DNA of 64,000 nucleotides from Allobosea sp. TND4EK4. GTDB taxonomy: Bacteria > Pseudomonadota > Alphaproteobacteria > Rhizobiales > Beijerinckiaceae. The stretch lies in contig NZ_FTMO01000007.1 in assembly GCF_900156025.1 (NCBI RefSeq), forward strand, positions 62,001-126,000. Reading direction: 5' to 3'. Below are positions 9,577-18,887 of the stretch, piece after piece. The notes below the pieces were generated by a model. The model searched no databases and was not told the DNA's origin. It saw only the letters and a list, made by a program, of their open reading frames with translations. How positions within the stretch are numbered: position 1 is the first letter of the stretch; each line of letters starts with the position of its first letter. Position numbers and translations under genes: made by a program.

Positions 9577-10755
9577 TCAGAGCACGCCCTGCTTCGCCAG
9601 ATGGCGCATCAGATGCGAGGCGCCATAGGTCCAGGGCTCGCATTCGTCGGTGCGCTTCATGCGGTTGACCAGGCTGCCGAGCTCGGGGGCGGCGATGGTG
9701 ACGATGTCTCCGTATTTGTGGGTGAAGCCGCCGCCGGGCGCATCGCGATCCTTGATCGGCGCGAACATGGTGCCGAGATAGAGCGCCGCCCCGTCCGGAT
9801 ACTGGTGGTGCGGGCCGATCATCTGCGCGGCCAGATCGGCCGGATCGCGGCTGATCCTCGCGATCGAGGACGAGCCCTCGAGCGTGAAGCCGTCATCGCC
9901 CTCGACCGTCAGCGTCACTGTGGTGCGCCGGACATGGTCCAGCGTGAAGGCGTCGTCGAAGAGGCGGATGAACGGGCCGACCGCCGCCGCGGCGTTGTTG
10001 TCCTTGGCCTTGCCGAGCAGCAGCGCCGAACGGCCCTCGACATCGCGCAGGTTGACGTCGTTGCCCAGCGTGGCGCCGACGATCGCGCCGGTGGAGGCGA
10101 CGACGAGCACGATCTCCGGCTCCGGATTGTTCCAGCTCGAAGCCGGATGCAGGCCGGCGTCGAAGCCGGTGCCGACCGTGGACATCGCCGGAGCCTTGGT
10201 GAAGATCTCGGCATCCGGGCCGATGCCGACCTCGAGATACTGGCTCCAGGCGCCCTGCGCGATCAGGACATCCTTGAGATGCATCGCCTCGGGCGAGCCG
10301 GGCTTGAGCTTGGAGAGATCGTCGCCGATGAGCTTGCCGATCTCCTCGCGGATCGTCGCCGCCGCGGCCGGGTTGCCGCGCGCCTTCTCCTCGATGACAC
10401 GCTCCAGCATGGAGACGGCGAAGGTGACGCCTGCCGCCTTCACCGCCTGGAGGTCGAGCGGCGAGAGCAGCCAGGGCTTGGTGCGGTCGCGTCCGTCGAC
10501 CGGCGTGTTGGCGAGGATCGCGGCCAGTGTGCCGACCGTCTCGCCCTTCGCCTGGCGCAGCGCCTGCGCCGGATTCGCCTGCTCGCAGAGATCGCGGCTG
10601 GTGGGGAATGCGGCTGTGACATCGACAAGGTCGTCGCCCCGCAGCGTGACGACGGCCGGTCCGCCCCGATCCGGGCGCCAGAGGCGCCCGAGCAGGGCGG
10701 CCGAGGCGTGGTCCTCGGGCAGGGCAGAGCTGGGGGAGAGTGACAGAGCGGGCAT
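9577..10755 (-). CDS. fumarylacetoacetate hydrolase family protein
   Basis: 392 residues. The C-terminal two-thirds has the FAH catalytic fold: the metal-binding acidic pair in NNPEPEIVLVV, the LGNDVNLRD segment and MIGPHHQYPDGAALYLGTMF. Family members hydrolyse C-C bonds of 2,4-dioxo acids or act as sugar-acid dehydratases (2-dehydro-3-deoxy-D-arabinonate type); the size and N-terminal extension fit the sugar-acid type better, which is inference. The start at 10755 (MPALSLS) drops an unlikely upstream extension. The gene is divergent from the Ugp-type importer and shares its regulatory region, suggesting a common substrate pathway. Confidence 0.8.
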   Translation of the reverse strand: MPALSLSPSSALPEDHASAALLGRLWRPDRGGPAVVTLRGDDLVDVTAAFPTSRDLCEQANPAQALRQAKGETVGTLAAILANTPVDGRDRTKPWLLSPLDLQAVKAAGVTFAVSMLERVIEEKARGNPAAAATIREEIGKLIGDDLSKLKPGSPEAMHLKDVLIAQGAWSQYLEVGIGPDAEIFTKAPAMSTVGTGFDAGLHPASSWNNPEPEIVLVVASTGAIVGATLGNDVNLRDVEGRSALLLGKAKDNNAAAAVGPFIRLFDDAFTLDHVRRTTVTLTVEGDDGFTLEGSSSIARISRDPADLAAQMIGPHHQYPDGAALYLGTMFAPIKDRDAPGGGFTHKYGDIVTIAAPELGSLVNRMKRTDECEPWTYGASHLMRHLAKQGVL

Positions 10756-10818
10756 CGGCAGCGTCCGGAAAGGCGGAGCACGGAGCCCCGGATGGCGCGA
10801 GAACACCCGTTTCCCGGT

Positions 10819-10831
10819 GATTGCGCAAGTC
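10819..10831. promoter_or_regulatory. operator-like palindrome 1 (FAH/ugp divergent region)
   Basis: GATTGCGCAAGTC, centred on a perfect TTGCGCAA, which is LacI/GalR-operator-like in having a central CpG. A related palindrome lies about 31 bp downstream, three helical turns away. Both sit between the two divergent transcription units. No LacI-family gene is present in the window. Confidence 0.4.
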
Positions 10832-10849
10832 CGTTGCCGACCATAGGCG

Positions 10850-10862
10850 GATTGCGGCAATC
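10850..10862. promoter_or_regulatory. operator-like palindrome 2 (FAH/ugp divergent region)
   Basis: GATTGC-G-GCAATC is a perfect 6-bp inverted repeat around one base, similar to the palindrome at 10819. It lies 15 bp upstream of the predicted -35 of the ugp-type promoter, a position suited to a regulator acting on either gene. Confidence 0.42.
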
Positions 10863-10877
10863 GTCATCGATTTGTCA

Positions 10878-10906
10878 TTGAACTGTCGCCCGCGCTTCAT
10901 CTAGCT
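10878..10906 (+). promoter_or_regulatory. predicted sigma-70-type promoter of the ugp-type operon
   Basis: TTGAAC, 17-bp spacer, CTAGCT, followed by about 58 bp to the ATG at 10965. This is a fair match to the alphaproteobacterial CTTGAC-N17-CTATAT consensus. It is the best promoter in the 209-bp divergent region. Confidence 0.5.
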
Positions 10907-10964
10907 TGCACACCAACGACAAGAACCGCGGAGGCCGATGCCCGCGGAAAGGGAGACGATCCTC

Positions 10965-12290
10965 ATGACATTCAAGACCCGCATCCTGACGACGGCAGCC
11001 GCCTTCGCGCTGGCCGGGGCCTCGCCGGCCTTGGCACAGACCGAGATCCAGTGGTGGCACGCGCTGACCGGCGCCAACAACGACGTCGTCGTGAAGCTCG
11101 CCAACGACTTCAACGCGGCGCAGAAGGACTACAAGGTGATCCCGGTCTACAAGGGGTCCTATCCCGACACGCTGAACGCCGGCATCGCCGCCTTCCGCGC
11201 CGGGCAGGCGCCGCACATCCTGCAGGTCTTCGAGGTCGGCACCGGCACGATGATGTCGGCCAAGGGCGCGATCAAGCCGGTCTACGAGATGATGAAGGAA
11301 GCCGGCGAGAAGTTCGACCCCAACGCCTATCTCCCCGCGATCACCGGCTATTACTCGACGGCGAAGGGCGACATGCTCTCCTTCCCCTTCAACTCCTCGT
11401 CGATGGTGATGTGGTACAACAAGGACGCCTTCAAGAAGGCGGGCCTCGATCCGGAGAAACCGCCGAAGACCTGGCCGGAGGTGTTCGAGAACGCCAAGAA
11501 GCTGAAGGCCGCCGGCTACGACAAATGCGGCTTCTCGAACGCCTGGGCGACCTGGGCGAACATCGAGCAGTTCGGCGCCTGGCACAACATCCCGCTCTCG
11601 ACCAAGGTCAACGGCATGGCCGGCTTCGACGCCGTGCTGAACTTCAACAAGAGCCCGGCCTTCCTCAAGCACTGGACCAACCTGGTCGAGCTGCAGAAGG
11701 ACAAGACCTACGATTATTCCGGCCGCACCAACAATGGCGAGGGCCGCTTCACCTCCGGCGAATGCCCGATCTTCCTGACCTCCTCGGGCTTCTACGGCAA
11801 CGTCGTCGCCAATGCGAAATTCGCCTGGGGCAATGCGGCGATGCCGTATTATCCGGACGTGCAGGGCGCGCCGCAGAACTCGATCATCGGCGGCGCCTCG
11901 CTGTGGGTGATGGGCGGCAAGAAGGCCGATGAGTACAAGGGCGTGGCGAAGTTCTTCACCTTCATCTCGGATGTCGACCGGCAGGCCAAGCTGCACACTG
12001 AGTCCGGCTACCTGCCGATCACCAAGGCGGCCTATGAGAAGGTCAAGGCGTCCGGCTTCTACAAGGACAAGCCCTATCTCGAGACGCCGATCCTGGAGCT
12101 CACCAACAAGGCGCCGACGGACAACTCCAGGGGCCTGCGCTATGGCAGCCTCGTCCAGATTCGCGATATCTGGTCGGAGGAGCTGGAGTCGACGCTGAAC
12201 GGCCAGAAGACCCCGCAGGCGGCACTTGACGCGGCTGTGGAGCGCGGCAACCAGATGCTGCGCCAGTTCGAGCGCACCGCCGCGCGCTGA
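10965..12290 (+). CDS. ugpB: UgpB-type ABC transporter substrate-binding protein
   Basis: Periplasmic binding component of a CUT1-type importer (glycerol-3-phosphate/sugar class). 441 residues with a signal peptide ending at ASPALA (about residue 24). The mature N terminus (TEIQWWHALTGANNDVV) and GSYPDTLNAGIAAFRAGQAPHILQVFEVGTGTMM are characteristic of UgpB. A purine-rich GGGAGA precedes the ATG, so the upstream in-frame start (10938) is less likely. UgpB identity rests on overall resemblance; the neighbouring creatininase and FAH genes leave the true substrate open. A strong hairpin follows the gene. Confidence 0.85.
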   Translation: MTFKTRILTTAAAFALAGASPALAQTEIQWWHALTGANNDVVVKLANDFNAAQKDYKVIPVYKGSYPDTLNAGIAAFRAGQAPHILQVFEVGTGTMMSAKGAIKPVYEMMKEAGEKFDPNAYLPAITGYYSTAKGDMLSFPFNSSSMVMWYNKDAFKKAGLDPEKPPKTWPEVFENAKKLKAAGYDKCGFSNAWATWANIEQFGAWHNIPLSTKVNGMAGFDAVLNFNKSPAFLKHWTNLVELQKDKTYDYSGRTNNGEGRFTSGECPIFLTSSGFYGNVVANAKFAWGNAAMPYYPDVQGAPQNSIIGGASLWVMGGKKADEYKGVAKFFTFISDVDRQAKLHTESGYLPITKAAYEKVKASGFYKDKPYLETPILELTNKAPTDNSRGLRYGSLVQIRDIWSEELESTLNGQKTPQAALDAAVERGNQMLRQFERTAAR

Positions 12291-12310
12291 GGCCTGCTGC
12301 AGGACAGTGC

Positions 12311-12346
12311 GTTATCCCGGGCGGCCAAAGGTCGACCCGGGATAAC
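12311..12346 (+). terminator. perfect 11-bp hairpin between ugpB and ugpA
   Basis: Arms GTTATCCCGGG (12311-12321) and CCCGGGATAAC (12336-12346) around a 14-nt loop. There is no U-tract, so it is more likely an mRNA-stabilising or partial-termination hairpin that lets the binding protein be made in excess over the permeases. Confidence 0.6.
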
Positions 12347-12366
12347 CCGCGCAATTGAGAGCCGGA

Positions 12367-13248
12367 ATGCAGAAGAACGCGTATTTCAAAGGTCTGACGA
12401 TCCCGCTGCTGCTGCTCGCGCCGCAGCTCGCGATCACCATCGTGTTCTTCTACTGGCCGGCGAGCCAGGCGGTCTGGCAGAGCTTCCTGCTGCAGGACGC
12501 TTTCGGCACCTCGACCGAATTCGTCTGGTTCGAGAACTACCAGCACCTGTTCGCCGACCCGGGCTATCTCAAGGCCTTCATCAACACCGCGATCTTCTCG
12601 ACCTTCGTGTGCATCTTCTCGCTGTCGATTGCGCTGCTTTTCGCCGTGATGGCCGACCGGCAGATTCGCGGTGCCGAGATCTACAAGACTCTGCTGATCT
12701 GGCCCTATGCGGTGGCGCCCGCCATCGCCGGCGTGCTCTGGCTGTTCATGTTCGATCCCTCGCTCGGCATGCTGGCGCGCGGGCTGCAATCGCTCGGCAT
12801 CGCATGGAACCCGCGCCTCAACGGCAACCATGCGATGCTGCTCGTCATCCTGGCCGCCACCTGGAAGCAGATCAGCTACAATTTCCTGTTCTTCCTGGCC
12901 GGGCTGCAGTCGATCCCCAAGAGCGTGATCGAGGCGGCGGTGATCGACGGGGCGCGGCCGATGCGGCGCTTCTGGACGATCGTCTTCCCGCTGCTCTCGC
13001 CGACCACCTTCTTCCTGCTGGTCGTCAACATCGTCTACGTCTTCTTCGACACCTTCGGCATCATCGACTCGGTGACCGGCGGCGGGCCCTCGGGTGCGAC
13101 CGAGACGCTGGTCTACAAGGTGTTTTCCGACGGCAAGGGCGGCTCCGACCTCGGGGGCTCGGCGGCGCAATCGGTGGTCCTGCTCGTGATGGTGATCGCG
13201 ATGACGGCGATCCAGTTCAAGTTCATCGAGCGCAAGGTGAGCTACTGA
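12367..13248 (+). CDS. ugpA: UgpA-type ABC transporter permease
   Basis: Inner-membrane permease subunit of the importer. 293 residues, six predicted transmembrane helices, the first at about residues 9-30 ([21 protein letters not shown]). The EAA loop that docks with the ATPase is present as [21 protein letters not shown] chose the ATG at 12367; a TTG four codons upstream is also open. Its stop overlaps the following creatininase start (TGATG), tying that enzyme to transporter synthesis. Confidence 0.88.
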   Translation: MQKNAYFKGLTIPLLLLAPQLAITIVFFYWPASQAVWQSFLLQDAFGTSTEFVWFENYQHLFADPGYLKAFINTAIFSTFVCIFSLSIALLFAVMADRQIRGAEIYKTLLIWPYAVAPAIAGVLWLFMFDPSLGMLARGLQSLGIAWNPRLNGNHAMLLVILAATWKQISYNFLFFLAGLQSIPKSVIEAAVIDGARPMRRFWTIVFPLLSPTTFFLLVVNIVYVFFDTFGIIDSVTGGGPSGATETLVYKVFSDGKGGSDLGGSAAQSVVLLVMVIAMTAIQFKFIERKVSY

Positions 13249-13997
13249 TGGCGTCCGTTCTCTGGATGGAGCTGACCGCCGAGGAGTTGCGGGCCAAGGC
13301 GGCCAGGGATGCCGTCGTCGTGCTGCCCGTCGCCTCGGTCGAGCAGCACGGGCCGCATCTGCCCGTGGGCGTCGACACCGTGCTCTGCGGCGGGGTCTGC
13401 AAGGCGGCGGCCGAGAAGGCGAGCGACATCGAGATTGTCGTGGCTCCGACGCTCTGGTGCGGCATGGCCGAGCACCACATGACCTTCGGCGGCACCTTCA
13501 CCTTCGACATCCCGACCTATCGCGCCGTGCTGCTCTCGCTGCTGAAGAGCATCGAGCGGCACGGCTTCCACCGGGTGCTGATCGTCAACGGCCATGGCGG
13601 CAACATCGCCGCGCTGACCGCCTTCCTCCCCGACTTCGCCCGCGAGACGCGGCTGCATGTCGAGGCGACAACGTATTTCCTGCTGGCGCAGGCCGCCCTT
13701 CCGGCGCTGCTGGAAGATCAGAAAGGCGTGCAGCATGCCTGCGAGGTCGAAACCTCGATGATGATGGTGCTGGCGCCGGGATGCGTGCGCGAAGACAAGC
13801 GCGGCGAGGCCTTCGGTGCCCTGGAAGGCCTGCCGGGCCGGCCTGAGGTGTCGCACCACCGTTCGTTCCGGGAGATGACCGGGAGCGGCGTGATCGGCGA
13901 TGCGCGGCGGGCGAGCCCCGCCAAGGGACGGGCCTGCCTCGATGCCTGCGCAGAAGCGCTGGCGGGACTGCTGCGCGAGATGGGAAGGGCCGGCTGA
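13248..13997 (+). CDS. creatininase family amidohydrolase
   Basis: 249 residues. The metal-binding pattern of the creatininase/MftE/FAPy-deformylase family is intact: Glu32 and His34 in SVEQHGPHLP, Asp43 in VGVDT, the NGHGGN loop, and Glu in HACEVETSMM. Members open cyclic amides or hydrolyse formamides (creatinine, FAPy pyrimidine intermediates, peptide tails); the substrate cannot be decided here. It sits between two permease genes and overlaps both by one base (TGATG on each side), so it is made together with the importer. It likely acts on the transported compound or a product of it. Confidence 0.88.
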   Translation: MASVLWMELTAEELRAKAARDAVVVLPVASVEQHGPHLPVGVDTVLCGGVCKAAAEKASDIEIVVAPTLWCGMAEHHMTFGGTFTFDIPTYRAVLLSLLKSIERHGFHRVLIVNGHGGNIAALTAFLPDFARETRLHVEATTYFLLAQAALPALLEDQKGVQHACEVETSMMMVLAPGCVREDKRGEAFGALEGLPGRPEVSHHRSFREMTGSGVIGDARRASPAKGRACLDACAEALAGLLREMGRAG

Positions 13998-14845
13998 TGG
14001 TCGAGGACCGCCGCCTCGGCGACGCGATCGCCTATATCATCCTGACGATCGGCGTATTGATTGTCGCCTTTCCGGTCTGGCTGACCTTCGTCGCCTCGAC
14101 CTGGGACGCCTCGACCGTGATCAACGGCCAGATGCCGCTCTATCCGGGACCGTATCTCCTCGAGAACTACAACCGGATCCTGTTCGTCGGGACCTCGGGC
14201 ACGACGCGCGAACCCGTGATCGGCATGATGGTGAACTCCTTCATCATGGCGATGACGATCGCGCTCGGAAAGATCTTCATCTCGGTGCTCTCGGCCTATG
14301 CGGTCGTCTATTATCGCTTTCCGTTCCGGATGGCGGCGTTCTGGATCATCTTCGTCACGCTGATGCTCCCGGTCGAGGTCCGCATCTTCCCGACCTTCAA
14401 GATCGTCTCCGACCTCAACATGCTGGACACCTATCAGGGGCTCGCGGTCCCGCTGATCGCATCGGCGACCGGAACGCTGCTCTTCCGGCAGTTCTTCATG
14501 ACGATCCCGGACGAATTGCTGGAAGCGTCGAAGATCGACGGCGCCGGGCCGTTCAAGTTCTTCAAGGACACGCTGCTGCCGCTCTCGATGACGACGATCG
14601 CGGCCCTGTTCGTGATCCAGTTCATCTATGGCTGGAACCAGTACCTCTGGCCGCTCCTGGTGACGACGAAGGACTCGATGCAGACCATCGTCATCGCCAT
14701 CAAGAAGATGATCGTCACCGCCGACGCCCTCACCGAGTGGCAGTTGGCCATGGCCACCGCCATGCTGGCCATGCTGCCGCCCGTCATCGTCGTCATCGCC
14801 ATGCAGAGACTCTTCGTGAAGGGCCTGGTGGAGACGGAAAAGTAG
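13997..14845 (+). CDS. ugpE: UgpE-type ABC transporter permease
   Basis: Second inner-membrane permease. 282 residues with six predicted helices. The EAA loop reads [20 protein letters not shown], and an N-terminal helix covers about residues 12-34. The length and the [15 protein letters not shown] periplasmic segment match UgpE. Translation is coupled to the creatininase stop. The gene is followed by a long heptamer-based hairpin before the ATPase gene, so ugpC may be expressed at a different level. Confidence 0.88.
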   Translation: MVEDRRLGDAIAYIILTIGVLIVAFPVWLTFVASTWDASTVINGQMPLYPGPYLLENYNRILFVGTSGTTREPVIGMMVNSFIMAMTIALGKIFISVLSAYAVVYYRFPFRMAAFWIIFVTLMLPVEVRIFPTFKIVSDLNMLDTYQGLAVPLIASATGTLLFRQFFMTIPDELLEASKIDGAGPFKFFKDTLLPLSMTTIAALFVIQFIYGWNQYLWPLLVTTKDSMQTIVIAIKKMIVTADALTEWQLAMATAMLAMLPPVIVVIAMQRLFVKGLVETEK

Positions 14846-14850
14846 ATTTC

Positions 14851-14925
14851 GGCAATGGGCAGTCGGCAGTAGGCAGTCGAACGCCCATCCTTCCCCCGAC
14901 TGCCTACTGCCGATTGCCGACTGCC
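14851..14925. repeat. heptamer-based palindromic element A (GGCAGTn type)
   Basis: The left arm (14851-14879) reads as successive 7-mers GGCAATG, GGCAGTC, GGCAGTA, GGCAGTC. The right arm (14897-14925) is nearly its complement: 26 of 29 positions pair, and the inner 17 bp are perfect around a 17-nt loop. It lies between ugpE and ugpC inside the operon. Relatives of the same build are at 42792-42868 and, with a different heptamer, at 37519-37587. Confidence 0.75.
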
Positions 14926-14936
14926 CGGGAACCCCA

Positions 14937-16024
<1,088 letters not shown>

Positions 16025-16028
<4 letters not shown>

Positions 16029-17224
16029 GCCGCCAGATCCGCCACCAGCGCATCGAGCAGAAGCGCGCCGTCCGGCGTCGCGGCGAGGCGGCCGCCGGCG
16101 CGGTGCATCAGCAACTTCTCGTCGATGAGATCGGCGACCCGCTTGGCATCGAGCGTACGCCCCGACAGAGCCTCGAAGACCGTGGGGTCGATGCCCTCGA
16201 CCAGGCGCAGCCCCATCAGCAGATATTCGTCGCCCTGCGATTCGGCGCTCAGCCGCTCGTCCTCGACGAGGGCATCGCCTTCCGCCTCGACTCGGCTGAG
16301 CCAGACTTCCGGCCGCTTCTCGGTCGATTGGGCCATGCGGCCCTCCGCCGTCACCAGCCGGCCATGGGCGCCAGGGCCGATGCCGGCATATTCGCCATAG
16401 TGCCAGTAGACCAGGTTGTGCCGGCATTCAGCGCCGGGGCGGGCGTGGTTGGAGATTTCGTAGACCGGCAGGCCGTGCCGGGCGGTGATCTCCTGCGTCA
16501 TCTCGTAGAGTGCCGCGCCCGCATCATGATCGGGGATGGCAAGCTTGCCCGCGCGAAACAGGCGCTCGAAGGCGGTGCCCGGCTCGATGGTGAGCTGGTA
16601 GAGCGAGAGATGCTCGGCCGCGTGGCTGATCGCCAGTTCAAGCTCGGCGCGCCAGAGCGCGGGCGTCTGGGCCGGGGAACGCGCATAGATCAGGTCGAAG
16701 GAATAGCGCTCGAAGTACTTTCGGGCAATGGCGACGGCCGCCAGCGCCTCCTCGGCGGAGTGCATCCGGCCAAGAGCCTTGAGGTCGGCATCGTTCAGCG
16801 CCTGGACGCCGAGCGAGACGCGGTTGATGCCCGCCGCGCGGAAATCGGCGAAGCGGCCGGCCTCGACGCTGGTTGGATTGGCCTCCAGCGAAACCTCGCA
16901 ATCTGGGGCGACCGCCCAATGCTCGCCGATGGCGTCGAGGATCGCGCCGACCGTGCGGCCTTCCATCAGCGAGGGGGTGCCTCCGCCGAAGAAGATCGAG
17001 GAGACGGTGCGGCCGGGAGCCAGGGCGGCGCGATGGGCAATCTCGCGGCGGAAGGCGGCGATGTAGCGCGCCTGGTCCGGCGGCTGCAGCCGGACATGCG
17101 AGTTGAAGTCGCAATAGGGGCATTTGGCCAGGCAGAAGGGCCAATGCACATAGACGGCGAAGCCCGCATCCGCAGTGGGATGCGAGGCTGGCGGCCCCTC
17201 GATCAGGGCGGCCGGTGCACTCAC
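16025..17224 (-). CDS. hemW: radical SAM heme chaperone HemW
   Basis: 399 residues. The radical SAM cluster motif [10 protein letters not shown] (Cys31, Cys35, Cys38) plus the adjacent extra Cys-free DFNSHVR stretch and [10 protein letters not shown] are typical of HemW, which inserts heme into respiratory proteins, rather than coproporphyrinogen dehydrogenase HemN. The start ATG overlaps the rdgB stop (ATGA), giving the common alphaproteobacterial order rph-rdgB-hemW. The alternative annotation as oxygen-independent coproporphyrinogen III oxidase is historical for this family. Confidence 0.9.
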
Positions 17225-17871
17225 GCCGGCGTCCTGAGGCAGGCTGCGGCCAGCGCGTGGAAGGCGCGTGCGCGGTGCGACAGGCCGGGCGAGCCATCGG
17301 CAGGGATGCCGTGCTTCTCCTCCGCGCTCATTTCGCCGAAGGTCTTGCCGTGGCCATCGGGCAGGAAGATCGGATCGTAGCCGAAGCCGCCCGCACCGCG
17401 CGCATGCTCGGTGACCGTTCCGAAGACACGGCCCTCGAACAGCTCCTGGTGGCCGTCCGGCCAGGCGATGACCAGCGCCGAGACGAAATGCGCCTTGCGC
17501 TGCTCCGGCGCCAGCGCGCCGCGCTTGGCAAGCTCCATCTGGACGCGAGCGATGGCGGGCGCGAAATCCTTGCCCGGCCCGGCCCAGTTCGCGGAAAACA
17601 GGCCCGGCGCCCCGTCGAGCGCATCGATGCAGATGCCGGAATCGTCGGAGAGGGCCGGCAGGCCGCTCGCCCGCGTCGCAGCGACCGCCTTGATCGCGGC
17701 ATTCTCGGAAAACATCATCCCGTCCTCGATCGGCTCGGGCAGGCCGAGTTCGCCGGCCGAGACCAGCTCGACGCCATAGGGCGCCAGAAGCTCGCGCATC
17801 TCGCGCAGTTTGCCCTGGTTATGGGTCGCGATCACGACCTTGCCGGTGAGGAGGCGGTGCTGCGTCGTCAT
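17221..17871 (-). CDS. rdgB: dITP/XTP pyrophosphatase (RdgB/HAM1)
   Basis: Removes non-canonical purine triphosphates (dITP, XTP) from the nucleotide pool. 216 residues. The N terminus carries the nucleotide-binding VVIATHNQGKLREM, then ALSDDSGICIDALDG and the C-terminal FGYDPIFLPDG and SHRARAF motifs, all standard. I chose the start at 17871 (MTTQHR), which is much more usual than the 8-residue extension. It overlaps hemW downstream. Confidence 0.92.
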   Translation of the reverse strand: MTTQHRLLTGKVVIATHNQGKLREMRELLAPYGVELVSAGELGLPEPIEDGMMFSENAAIKAVAATRASGLPALSDDSGICIDALDGAPGLFSANWAGPGKDFAPAIARVQMELAKRGALAPEQRKAHFVSALVIAWPDGHQELFEGRVFGTVTEHARGAGGFGYDPIFLPDGHGKTFGEMSAEEKHGIPADGSPGLSHRARAFHALAAACLRTPA

Positions 17872-17890
17872 TCCCGGTTCCTTCCTTACC

Positions 17891-17975
17891 GTCATTGCGA
17901 GGAGCGGAGCGACGAAGCACCCCAGGGCTTCTCGAGCTCTGCCGCGCTGGATTGCTTCGCTGCGCTCGCAATGAC
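17891..17975. repeat. REP-like palindromic element between rdgB and rph
   Basis: Begins GTCATTGCGAG and ends CTCGCAATGAC, with GAAGCA / TGCTTC arms inside. This is the common GTCATTGCGAG...CTCGCAATGAC intergenic palindrome of many alphaproteobacteria. It lies between co-directional genes (rph upstream, rdgB downstream) and could modulate read-through. Confidence 0.7.
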
Positions 17976-17984
17976 GGCGGCGTT

Positions 17985-18701
17985 TTACGCCACCGCCGCC
18001 TTCTGCAGCGCAACGAGCTTGGAGACGCCGCCTTTGGCGAGCCTGAGCAGCGCCATCAGTTCGTCCTCCGAGAAGGGTGCGCCTTCAGCCGTGCCCTGCA
18101 CCTCGACGAGGCCGCCGGTGCCGGTGATGACGAAGTTCGCGTCGGTCTGGGCACCGGAATCCTCGACATAGTCGAGATCGATCACCGGCTGGCCCGCCAC
18201 GATGCCGCAGGAGACCGCGGCGACATGGTCCTTGAGCGGGTTCGCGCCCTTGAGCAGGTTGCGCCCTTCCATCCATTTCAGCGCATCGTGCAGCGCGACC
18301 CAGGCGCCGGTGATGGAGGCCGTGCGGGTGCCGCCATCGGCCTGGATCACATCGCAATCGACCACGATCTGGCGCTCGCCGATCGCGGTGAGGTCGACCA
18401 CGGCGCGCAAGGAACGGCCGACGAGGCGCTGGATTTCCTGCGTGCGGCCCGAAGGCTTGCCGGACGTGACCTCGCGGCGGGTGCGCTCATGCGTCGCGCG
18501 GGGCAGCATGGAGTATTCGGCCGTGACCCAGCCCTTGCCCGTGCCGCGCAGCCAGGGCGGCCCCTTTTCCTCGACAGTCGCGGCGCAGAGCACCTTGGTC
18601 TCGCCGAAGGTGACCATGCAGGAGCCTTCCGCATAGCGCACGACACCGCGCTCGAGCGTGACCTTGCGCATCTCGTCGGCGGCGCGTTTGGAGGGTCGCA
18701 T
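17985..18701 (-). CDS. rph: ribonuclease PH
   Basis: Phosphorolytic 3'-5' exoribonuclease that trims tRNA precursors. 238 residues, full length. It begins [14 protein letters not shown]; key segments are the phosphate-binding [36 protein letters not shown] and [14 protein letters not shown]. The start at 18701 gives the normal length; the open frame continues upstream only into the hrcA promoter region. It is divergent from hrcA, the standard neighbour in this group. Confidence 0.94.
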   Translation of the reverse strand: MRPSKRAADEMRKVTLERGVVRYAEGSCMVTFGETKVLCAATVEEKGPPWLRGTGKGWVTAEYSMLPRATHERTRREVTSGKPSGRTQEIQRLVGRSLRAVVDLTAIGERQIVVDCDVIQADGGTRTASITGAWVALHDALKWMEGRNLLKGANPLKDHVAAVSCGIVAGQPVIDLDYVEDSGAQTDANFVITGTGGLVEVQGTAEGAPFSEDELMALLRLAKGGVSKLVALQKAAVA

Positions 18702-18773
18702 GGGTCGGTCCTGACTGTTTGAAGTTCGCGGCTTGTAGGCGGTTGGGCCCATCGGGGCAAGGTTGGGCGCAGG

Positions 18774-18800
18774 GAGCCCTCTCCCATAAGGAGAGGGCTC
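18774..18800. repeat. perfect 11-bp inverted repeat between rph and hrcA
   Basis: Arms GAGCCCTCTCC and GGAGAGGGCTC with the 5-nt loop CATAA. It is unlike the HrcA-binding CIRCE element (TTAGCACTC/GAGTGCTAA), which is not found here. It resembles a dispersed intergenic palindrome and could form a hairpin in either transcript leader. Confidence 0.6.
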
Positions 18801-18826
18801 TCCCGACCTTCGATGACCGTTTCCGC

Positions 18827-18855
18827 TTGATCCTTCTCGGGTCAGAGCCGACAAT
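18827..18855 (+). promoter_or_regulatory. possible hrcA promoter
   Basis: TTGATC, 17-bp spacer, GACAAT, located 33 bp before the hrcA start. This is a moderate sigma-70 match. The overlapping CTTGAT also loosely fits an RpoH-type -35. Confidence 0.35.
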
Positions 18856-18887
18856 AACGCCATGTCGAACCCGCATTTCCAGTCGGA

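Noticed and set aside
18702..18887. CIRCE element before hrcA
   Set aside because: No TTAGCACTC/GAGTGCTAA or close variant on either strand; the inverted repeat there is a different sequence.
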